From: Ventricola sp017626895
Lineage (GTDB): Bacteria; Bacillota; Clostridia; Christensenellales; Aristaeellaceae
Reading direction: 5' to 3'
Length of the DNA: 21,853 nt
NCBI GenBank assembly: GCA_017626895.1
Contig: JAGAHV010000060.1
Coordinates: forward strand, 1 to 21,853
In this document: positions 1-6,435 of the stretch, one piece after another
How the letters are laid out: each line of letters opens with the position of its first letter
How positions within the stretch are numbered: the stretch's first letter is position 1
The notes under the pieces: generated by a model
What the model was told of the DNA's origin: nothing
The model's database searches: none
What the model saw: the letters and a program-made list of their open reading frames with translations, nothing else
Translations under genes and position numbers: made by a program

Positions 1-48
1 CCAGTGAGAGGCTGATTTTTTATGCTCAAGAACAGGAGGTAAACGTAT

Positions 49-507
49 ATGAGCAATGCATTAAGAATCGGCAACCGCAGCATCAGCTATGAACAGGCGA
101 AGGAAATGCTCTTCCCGGAGCTGATCCCGCAGAAAGGAAATGAGGCCATGCTTTCTACCGTCCCTCATGAAAAGGTGGAGGATATGGCGGTCGTGTTCCG
201 TCTGGATCTTCTTTCGGAGAGCGGAATGATGATGTCCACCAGAGTGAATCAGGCGATCCTGGACGGATTCGGCGTGACTGCTGATCAGATCAAACAGGAT
301 GCACTGGAGAATGCGCCGCACACGCATCCGGCTTCACTTCGTTCCATGCGGGAAGTTCTCGGTGACATGATGGGAGGCTTCCCGGTGCCGGGACCGGATC
401 CGGGGCGAAAAAGCAGACGATTGAAAAATGAAGCGCGTGTGTTTCTGCCGGCAAAAACAATGAGCCGAAGATTGGAATGGAGAATTTCTGCACACGGGCG
501 CGGATGA
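49..507 (+). pseudogene. DUF5688-family protein, shortened
   Basis: This ORF encodes 152 residues and has an ideal SD (AGGAGGT) about 7 nt before the ATG. Residues 1-110 resemble the central part of DUF5688 proteins, which are usually near 300 aa and common in gut Clostridia. The stretch VEDMAVVFRLDLLSESG, then VNQAILDGFGVTADQIKQDA and SLRSMREVLGDMMGG, follow the family pattern. After about residue 115 (GFPVPGPDPG) the sequence becomes basic and unlike the family, and the protein stops early. I infer loss of both the N-terminal third and the C-terminal third, with a frameshift or deletion near position 395. It could still be translated. The family has no established function. It sits directly before the promoter of the next gene. 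Confidence 0.55.
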
Positions 508-508
508 T

Positions 509-538
509 TTGACAGAGACCAAACAGATGCGGTAATAT
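509..538 (+). promoter_or_regulatory. sigma-A-type promoter for the tocopherol-cyclase-like gene
   Basis: A perfect -35 TTGACA lies at 509-514. After an 18-nt spacer comes TAATAT at 533-538, one mismatch from the -10 consensus. It begins just after the stop codon of the upstream fragment and is 47 nt ahead of the ATG at 586, so the cyclase-like gene probably has its own transcript. Confidence 0.7.
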
Positions 539-585
539 CTGGGAAACTGTCCTAACATGACATAGAGAGGAAGCAAGGAGTTTCG

Positions 586-1743
586 ATGTTCAATCATCAC
601 GATATCACACGAGATGCCCTTATGCTCCATGGACCACTGGCCCGTCAAGGATATGACTGGTGGTGGCATTCCTTTACAGCCCAGGATGCGGAAACCGGGG
701 AGGACAAACCATTCTTTATTGAGTTTTTCGTCTGTAATCCTGCATTGGCTGAAGAACAGCCTGTTTTCGGACAGAGTCCGGAAAGCCAGGCAGCCGGAAA
801 GAAACCTTCCTACCTGATGGTGAAGGCGGGTACATGGGGCGAAAAAGCATGCCAGCTCCATCGTTTTTTTGCCTGGAAGGAGGTCAAGGTTCATGCGGAT
901 GCCCCCTTTCAGATTGAAGCGGCGGACTGCATGGCCTGTGAAACGGCCCTGAAAGGCAGTATCTGTATCAGTCCGGAGGAGGCCACGGCACATCCGGAGT
1001 GGATGTGTGATGCGGGGGATATGAGCTGGGACCTGACAATTGACAAGCAGATTGCGTTCAATGTGGGTTACGGAGCCAGCAAACCAATGCGGGATGCGGA
1101 AGCTTTCGCCATGTACTGGCACGCGGAGGGCATGAAAAGTGCCTTCAGCGGAAGGGTGACATTTGGCGGCAGATTGTACACGGTAAAACCTGAGACCTGT
1201 TACGGGTATGCGGACAAGAACTGGGGACGGGATTTTACCACGCCCTGGGTCTGGCTTTCCTCCAACTGTCTGTTCAGCAGCAAGACCGGCAGACAGCTTC
1301 AAAACAGCGTTTTTGACATTGGCGGCGGCAGACCGAAAATTTACTTTGTGCCCCTGGACCGCCGGCTTCTAGGCGTATTTTACTATGAAGGAAAGGAATA
1401 CGATTTCAATTTTTCGCACCTGCATCTCATGGTAAAGACGACCTTTTCCTTTGAAGAGAAAGAGCAGGAAGTGGTCTGGCACGTGCGGCAGGAAAACATT
1501 CATGCCGCCATGGAAACAGAGGTTCATTGCCTGAAGAAGGACATGCTGCTGATCAACTACGAGGATCCAACCGGCAGAAAACGGCATAAACGTCTGTGGA
1601 ACGGCGGCAATGGCGTCGGCACGGTGAAACTGTATGACCGGCAGGACGGCGAGCTGGTGCTGGTGGATGAGATCACCGCCACCCATATCGGCTGCGAGTA
1701 CGGCGAATACGATCATGAGGAACCGTATTCGGATGAAACCTGA
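586..1743 (+). CDS. tocopherol cyclase-like protein
   Basis: This 385-aa protein resembles the tocopherol cyclase family (Pfam Tocopherol_cycl). Members are the plant VTE1 cyclases plus a bacterial branch that occurs in Bacillota, which do not make tocopherol. Visible hallmarks are HGPLARQGYDWWWHSF at residues 15-30, KPFFIEFF at 41-48 and GYADKNWGRDFTTPWVWLSS at 207-226, the most conserved block of the family. No signal peptide or membrane segment is visible, so a soluble beta-rich protein is expected. The start is fixed by AAGGAG at 575-580, five nt before the ATG. The gene is monocistronic with its own promoter. The bacterial substrate is unknown; a role on a hydrophobic or lipid-like ligand is inference from the lipocalin-like fold. 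No terminator was recognised downstream. Confidence 0.8.
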   Translation: MFNHHDITRDALMLHGPLARQGYDWWWHSFTAQDAETGEDKPFFIEFFVCNPALAEEQPVFGQSPESQAAGKKPSYLMVKAGTWGEKACQLHRFFAWKEVKVHADAPFQIEAADCMACETALKGSICISPEEATAHPEWMCDAGDMSWDLTIDKQIAFNVGYGASKPMRDAEAFAMYWHAEGMKSAFSGRVTFGGRLYTVKPETCYGYADKNWGRDFTTPWVWLSSNCLFSSKTGRQLQNSVFDIGGGRPKIYFVPLDRRLLGVFYYEGKEYDFNFSHLHLMVKTTFSFEEKEQEVVWHVRQENIHAAMETEVHCLKKDMLLINYEDPTGRKRHKRLWNGGNGVGTVKLYDRQDGELVLVDEITATHIGCEYGEYDHEEPYSDET

Positions 1744-1839
1744 AAATCCAAAAGGAACGCATTTCCTGCCGCACAGATGATTTGGGGATTCACTGTCGCC
1801 GGGATTTTTCAGACGAAAACGGAAAAATTGGATGATTTT

Positions 1840-1873
1840 GCATGACCGGGACATTTCAGCGTTTCGGTCATGC
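1840..1873 (+). promoter_or_regulatory. operator candidate: 9-bp perfect inverted repeat
   Basis: GCATGACCG (1840-1848) and CGGTCATGC (1865-1873) are exact reverse complements separated by 16 nt, about 25 bp centre to centre. The right arm touches the -35 box of the next promoter. Its position is what one expects for a dimeric regulator binding site. The first product of the transcript is a WYL-domain regulator, so autoregulation is the natural inference. Confidence 0.6.
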
Positions 1874-1902
1874 TTGATATTTATCGGATTTTCGGGTAGA
1901 AT
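1874..1902 (+). promoter_or_regulatory. sigma-A-type promoter of the type I RM operon
   Basis: TTGATA (1874-1879), a 17-nt spacer and TAGAAT (1897-1902) form a good sigma-A promoter. It is about 50 nt ahead of the SD-supported ATG at 1955 and abuts the inverted repeat at 1840-1873. Confidence 0.7.
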
Positions 1903-1954
1903 TCGTAAAGATCAAAGAACGGTGTTTGCGGACATCCGGGAGGAGGAAGAAACC

Positions 1955-2932
1955 ATGCTGGAACAGAGCAGAATACTATTGACTCTTCGCTATTTGTTTG
2001 AGAATACTGATGAAGAACATGCCGTATCGACCAGGGACATCAAGACCATGCTGGAACAGCATGGCGTCCAGGCACCCGTCAGCAGAACGATCGATGCAGA
2101 TATGGATCTTCTGGCTGCGGCGGGGTTTGATATTGTCCGATCGCATATCAACGGGCAGCCGTCATACTATCGGTTTGCTAACCGGCCATTTGATACAGTC
2201 GAACTGAAAGTGCTGATTGATGCGGTGGCATCATCCAGGTTTATCAAACCTGAGAGGAGCAAACAGGTGATCGGCCATTTGGCCTCACTGGCTTCCGTCA
2301 GTGACCGGTCCTGCTTCGAAAACGAATATCGGCAAGTGAGAACGATCAAAAAAGCTGTCGGCGGGGCCCTGGCCGGGGCAAATGACCTTTTCCGGGCCAT
2401 CGTTGCCCAAAAGAAAGTCCGGTTTCGGATGACCGACTATCAGGTCAGAGATAAAGCAGTCACTGCGCAAAAGGGCGGAAAGGCGTATATCGTTTCACCC
2501 TATGCCATAGTCTGGTCGGATGGCCGGTATGATCTCGTGGCGTATGAGCAGGAAAGCAGCAGCATCATCACGCCAAGGGTGGACAATATTCGCAATGTCC
2601 GAATCCTGGAGGAGGCCATTGATCCTTCCCCGGCTGAATTCGATATCGGTTACTACTATTCAGGCAGCCATAAGATGCAGGACGGTCCCGAGATGGAGGT
2701 AACCATCGAGTGCGAAAACAGTCTGCTGGGGGAATTCATTGACCGTTTTGGAATGGATTTTGAATGCAGGACTGTCTCGGATCACTCCTTTCAGGCAACG
2801 GTAAAGGCGTGCCCGGGCAATGCATTCTTCGGCTGGCTCCTGCAGTATGCAGGCCGAATGAAGCTTGTGTCCCCGCAGGAAGCGGTCAGCCTGTATAAGG
2901 CACAGCTGGCAAAAGCACTTGAAGACCTTTAA
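1955..2932 (+). CDS. WYL-domain transcriptional regulator of the RM operon
   Basis: This protein of about 325 aa has an N-terminal winged helix (residues 1-75: ILLTLRYLFENTDEEHAVST, then VSRTIDADMDLL, a recognition-helix-like segment). A central WYL domain follows (LFRAIVAQKKVRFRMTDY, then YIVSPYAIVWSDGRYDLVAY), and a C-terminal WCX-like extension runs to the end. An in-frame start exists upstream at 1832, but it would overlap the promoter. ATG 1955 has GGGAGGAGG at 1937-1945 and is preferred. The stop at 2930-2932 is 24 nt from the hsdM start, so the genes are co-transcribed. WYL regulators such as BrxR and CapW control defence operons by binding inverted repeats upstream, and the 1840-1873 repeat fits that. 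The exact family member is unknown. Confidence 0.85.
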   Translation: MLEQSRILLTLRYLFENTDEEHAVSTRDIKTMLEQHGVQAPVSRTIDADMDLLAAAGFDIVRSHINGQPSYYRFANRPFDTVELKVLIDAVASSRFIKPERSKQVIGHLASLASVSDRSCFENEYRQVRTIKKAVGGALAGANDLFRAIVAQKKVRFRMTDYQVRDKAVTAQKGGKAYIVSPYAIVWSDGRYDLVAYEQESSSIITPRVDNIRNVRILEEAIDPSPAEFDIGYYYSGSHKMQDGPEMEVTIECENSLLGEFIDRFGMDFECRTVSDHSFQATVKACPGNAFFGWLLQYAGRMKLVSPQEAVSLYKAQLAKALEDL

Positions 2933-2956
2933 ATGCGCAAAGTGAGGAGTTCAGAA

Positions 2957-4711
2957 ATGGCAAATGATCGATTTTCCGCCGTCGGAATAAACATTCAGGA
3001 AAAAGCAGGGATGATCTGGAATGTAGCAGATCTGTTGAGAGGGCCTTTCAAGCCTCATGAATACGGTCTCGTGATTTTGCCGATGACCGTTGTAAAGCGC
3101 TTTCATGACTGCCTGCTGCCCACACATCAGAAAGTGCTGGATACCTGGGAGAAAGTGAAGAAGCTGGCCGTTACCGATGGCTTTCTTCGCGCGGCGTCAG
3201 GGTATCAGTTCTACAACACCAGCCGTTTTACGTTTGATCGGCTGCTTGCTGACCCGGAAAACATCGAGAGTAACTTCCGGGATTATCTGAATGGTTTTTC
3301 CGCCAATGTTCAGGATGTCTTTTCCAAGTTTGATTTTGACAATATCATCCGTCGCCTGGTGGAGAGCAACACGCTCTATCTTGTGATCAAGGAATTTGCA
3401 ACGCCCAAGGGCTATCTGGGGCCGGACAAGATCAGCGCTGTGGACTGCGGCTATATTTTCGAGGACCTGGTGCGCCGCTTTTCCGAATCCTTTGGAGAGG
3501 AGGCCGGAGCACACTTCACCAGCCGGGATATCATCTACCTGATGACAGATCTGCTGCTGTCCGGTGAGGATATGAGCCGGCAGGAGAACATCACGGTCTA
3601 CGATATGACCATGGGGACCAGCCAGATGCTCTCCTGCATGGAGGAACGGATTCATGACCTAAACCCGGAGATGGAGGTCACCTGCTTCGGGCAGGAGTTC
3701 AATCCTTCCACCTTTGCCATTGCCAAGGCGGACATGATGATCCGGGGCGGCAATCCGGATAACATGCGGTTTGGAGACACTCTCAGCGATGATCAGTTCA
3801 CGGATTATACGTTCCGGTTCATCATCTCCAATCCGCCGTTTGGCATCGACTGGAAGCGGGAACAGAAAGCCGTTGAGACCGAGGCGGCGAAGGGAGAAGC
3901 CGGCCGTTTCGCACCGGGTCTGCCAAAGATCAGCGATGGCCAGCAGTTGTTTGTGCTCAACGGCCTGCGAAAGCTGAATGCCAGTGGCCGCATGGCTATT
4001 ATTCAGAACGGTTCGCCGCTCTTTTCCGGCGATGCCGGAAGCGGACCCAGTGAGATTCGCCGCTATATTCTGGAGAATGACTGGCTCAGCGCCATCATCC
4101 AGCTCAGCACCGACATGTTCATGAACACCGGCATCAGCACCTATATCTGGGTGCTTGATAAGGATAAACCCGCAGAGCGTGCAGGAAAGGTGCAGCTCAT
4201 CGATGCAAGCCACTGTTTTACTCCGCGCCGCAAGTCTATCGGCACCAAGCGCAACGACATTTCTGATGAGAATCGGCGTTTGATTATTGAGGCGTATCGT
4301 GCCTTCACTGATGGGGTATATGGCGACAAAGCCGGGGCTTACTGCGAAAGCCGCATCTTTGATGCCGACACTTTCGGATACAGCAAGATTGTGGTGGAGC
4401 GGCCACAGCGGGATGAACAGGGGAATGTCGTGATGAAACGAGGCAAGCCTGTTGCTGATGCTGCGCTGCGCGACACGGAGAATGTTCCTCTAAAAGAGGA
4501 TATAGATGCCTACTTTGCCCGGGAGGTTGCTCCTTACGCACCCGATGCCTGGATTGATCGCAGTAAGACGAAGATTGGTTATGAGATTCCCATGACCCGA
4601 TATTTCTATGAGTACAAGAAGCCTGAACCCAGTGAAGATATACTTGCTCGAATCGTTGCCCTGGAGGATGGCATTGCGGCTAGCCTGAAGAATCTGTTCG
4701 GGGAGGGATGA
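2957..4711 (+). CDS. hsdM: type I restriction-modification methyltransferase subunit
   Basis: HsdM is the N6-adenine methyltransferase subunit. It pairs with HsdS to modify the recognition site and with HsdR to cut unmodified DNA. The 584-aa product has an N-terminal HsdM_N helical domain (residues ~1-130) and the type I M landmark FTSRDIIYLMTDLLLS (~187-202). The SAM-binding region reads YDMTMGTSQML (~215-225) and the catalytic motif IV ISNPPFGID (~290-298). ATG 2957 is preferred over the in-frame ATG 2933 because GAGGAG (2944-2949) sits 7 nt before it. Motif I departs from the usual D-P-x-x-G-T-G-G pattern, which may mark a subfamily. hsdS begins 3 nt after its stop. Confidence 0.93.
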   Translation: MANDRFSAVGINIQEKAGMIWNVADLLRGPFKPHEYGLVILPMTVVKRFHDCLLPTHQKVLDTWEKVKKLAVTDGFLRAASGYQFYNTSRFTFDRLLADPENIESNFRDYLNGFSANVQDVFSKFDFDNIIRRLVESNTLYLVIKEFATPKGYLGPDKISAVDCGYIFEDLVRRFSESFGEEAGAHFTSRDIIYLMTDLLLSGEDMSRQENITVYDMTMGTSQMLSCMEERIHDLNPEMEVTCFGQEFNPSTFAIAKADMMIRGGNPDNMRFGDTLSDDQFTDYTFRFIISNPPFGIDWKREQKAVETEAAKGEAGRFAPGLPKISDGQQLFVLNGLRKLNASGRMAIIQNGSPLFSGDAGSGPSEIRRYILENDWLSAIIQLSTDMFMNTGISTYIWVLDKDKPAERAGKVQLIDASHCFTPRRKSIGTKRNDISDENRRLIIEAYRAFTDGVYGDKAGAYCESRIFDADTFGYSKIVVERPQRDEQGNVVMKRGKPVADAALRDTENVPLKEDIDAYFAREVAPYAPDAWIDRSKTKIGYEIPMTRYFYEYKKPEPSEDILARIVALEDGIAASLKNLFGEG

Positions 4712-4714
4712 GCA

Positions 4715-6037
4715 ATGGCGAGAGAAATGAAGAACAGTGGGATAGCATGGATTGGGGAAATTCCGGAAGGATGGAATGTTTTACGATTGAAGAGCCTATT
4801 TTCTTTCGGAAAAGGATTGCCCATCACTAAAGAGAATCTTGAAGATACCGGTGTACCAGTAATAAGTTATGGACAGATACATTCTAAAACTAACACGGGT
4901 GTAAAGCTGCAAGATGATTTATTTAGATTTGTAAGTCCGTCATATATTGAAAGGAATGCTGAATCGCTGGTACATTCTGGGGACATAATTGTTGCTGACA
5001 CATCGGAAGATACTGACGGCTGTGGAAACTGTGTTCATGTTGATCGTGAAATGCAATTATTTGCTGGATACCATACTATTATTTTAAAGGCATTAGAACA
5101 AGATGATAACAAGTATTTAGCTTATCAGATGAAAACGGATCCTTGGAGAAGTCAAATTAGATCGAGAGTGTCCGGAGTTAAAGTATTCAGTATCTCCAGA
5201 AAAATACTATCGGATTCGCTCGTAGTATTTCCCCCTCTTTCCGAGCAATCCCGCATCGCAGCTTATCTCGACTACCACTGTGCGGAGATCGACCGCATAA
5301 TGGAGCAGACACGGGTAACCATTGAGGAATACAAGAAGCTGAAACAGTCCATCATCACCGAGGCTGTGACCCATGGTGTGCGTGGGCCGAGAAAGATGAA
5401 GGACAGTGGGGTGGAATGGATTGGGGAGATCCCGGATGAGTGGAACTGTAAGCCAATCAAATATGTTGCGATCTTTCAGCCTGCTTGTGTTGTATCGAAC
5501 TTGACAGAGGATTCAGAAATCACATATATGCCTATGGATTGCTTGAAAAATGGTTATTATGTTGAAAATTCAAGTAGATATGGTTTGCTGGCTTCTTCAC
5601 TGACTCAATTTGAAGAGGGCGATATTGCAATGGCTAAAGTAACGCCATGCTTTGAGAATGGGAACATAGCTATCATGGAAGGCTTACACTCTGGATTTGG
5701 CATGGGCAGTTCCGAATTGTTCATATACAGACCTTATGCAGTATTGGCCAAGTATTTGCTGTATTGGCTTCAAAATGACCTATTTAAGCAATCAGCATGT
5801 GCAACTATGACTGGCACTGGTGGATTGAAACGTGTTTCCCCTTATTTTGCAAAACACAGTCATATTGCAGTCCCTGATCAATTAGAGCAGCAACAAATCA
5901 TAGACTATTTAGCATTTATTTGCGGTGAAGTCGATCGCCTGATCGACTCCAAGCAGCAACTCCTCACCGAACTGGAAGCCTACAAAAAGTCCGTGATCTA
6001 CGAGTATGTAACCGGGAAACGGGAGGTACCGCAGTAA
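4715..6037 (+). CDS. hsdS: type I restriction-modification specificity subunit
   Basis: HsdS recognises the bipartite DNA target. The 440-aa product has the expected internal duplication. Each half starts with the same motif (MKNSGIAWIGEIPEGW at residues 5-20 and MKDSGVEWIGEIPDEW at 228-243), then a variable target recognition domain. Each half ends in a helical spacer (PPLSEQSRIAAYLDY from 173; DQLEQQQIIDYLAF near 390). The target recognition domains (roughly 4840-5220 and 5460-5880) are visibly AT-richer than the conserved helices around them, as expected for exchanged domains. The ATG is preceded by GGGGAGGG overlapping the hsdM stop, so translation is coupled. The protein is full length and looks functional. 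Confidence 0.93.
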   Translation: MAREMKNSGIAWIGEIPEGWNVLRLKSLFSFGKGLPITKENLEDTGVPVISYGQIHSKTNTGVKLQDDLFRFVSPSYIERNAESLVHSGDIIVADTSEDTDGCGNCVHVDREMQLFAGYHTIILKALEQDDNKYLAYQMKTDPWRSQIRSRVSGVKVFSISRKILSDSLVVFPPLSEQSRIAAYLDYHCAEIDRIMEQTRVTIEEYKKLKQSIITEAVTHGVRGPRKMKDSGVEWIGEIPDEWNCKPIKYVAIFQPACVVSNLTEDSEITYMPMDCLKNGYYVENSSRYGLLASSLTQFEEGDIAMAKVTPCFENGNIAIMEGLHSGFGMGSSELFIYRPYAVLAKYLLYWLQNDLFKQSACATMTGTGGLKRVSPYFAKHSHIAVPDQLEQQQIIDYLAFICGEVDRLIDSKQQLLTELEAYKKSVIYEYVTGKREVPQ

Positions 6038-6198
6038 ATTGGCGTCTCTTACGCCCAAAGCAGAAAAACGGTTGACAGGAATTCCGGATGTTTGTCAAAA
6101 CTACAAAGGCCATGAATGTCAGTGTTGGTAAAACAGATTTAACAGGCTCAGTTTGGAAGATGAAATCTTGTTGTGGAGTGCTTTCAAGGAGTTGCCAT
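6038..6198 (+). other. intergenic segment between hsdS and hsdR, no clear gene
   Basis: Together with the small ORF below, this makes a 384-nt interruption of an otherwise compact operon. It contains an isolated TTGACA at 6073-6078 without a convincing -10. One reading frame across 6040-6220 looks weakly protein-like (SLEDEILLWSAFKELPYAEM) but has stops. I recognise no family. It may be a worn-out small gene. Confidence 0.4.
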
Positions 6199-6435
6199 AT
6201 GCGGAAATGTCCTAAACCTTGTGGGGGAGATTGCATTCCGTGTGAGCTTGTTGTGTTGAACAAAGGTACCTCATACTTTGAAATGAAAAATCAGGAAGAG
6301 CAGGAGAAAAAGAAGGAAAAGTGCCCGGATAGAAGACACGATCGAATGCTGACTCTTATGGGTCGATCAGTGAATTTTCTGTCGGGCCTGCTCTTGAAGC
6401 TCGTCTGTATAGGAGGTTTGAATGTCAGTTACTGA
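6199..6435 (+). CDS. possible small Cys-rich protein between hsdS and hsdR
   Basis: This is a 78-codon ORF whose ATG is preceded by AGGAG at a good distance (CAAGGAGTTGCCATATG). The N-terminus MRKCPKPCGGDCIPC has four cysteines (C4, C8, C12, C15) of metal-binding or redox type. A strongly charged stretch (NQEEQEKKKEK) and a hydrophobic C-terminus follow. Its 3' end overlaps the hsdR start by 14 nt in another frame. I do not recognise the family. The SD and Cys pattern argue for a real gene; the overlap and low-complexity tail argue against it. Confidence 0.33.
   Translation: MRKCPKPCGGDCIPCELVVLNKGTSYFEMKNQEEQEKKKEKCPDRRHDRMLTLMGRSVNFLSGLLLKLVCIGGLNVSY

Noticed and set aside
334..1302. 322-codon minus-strand frame over the DUF5688 and cyclase genes
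   Set aside because: It is antisense to the conserved cyclase-like core and lacks an SD and any domain.
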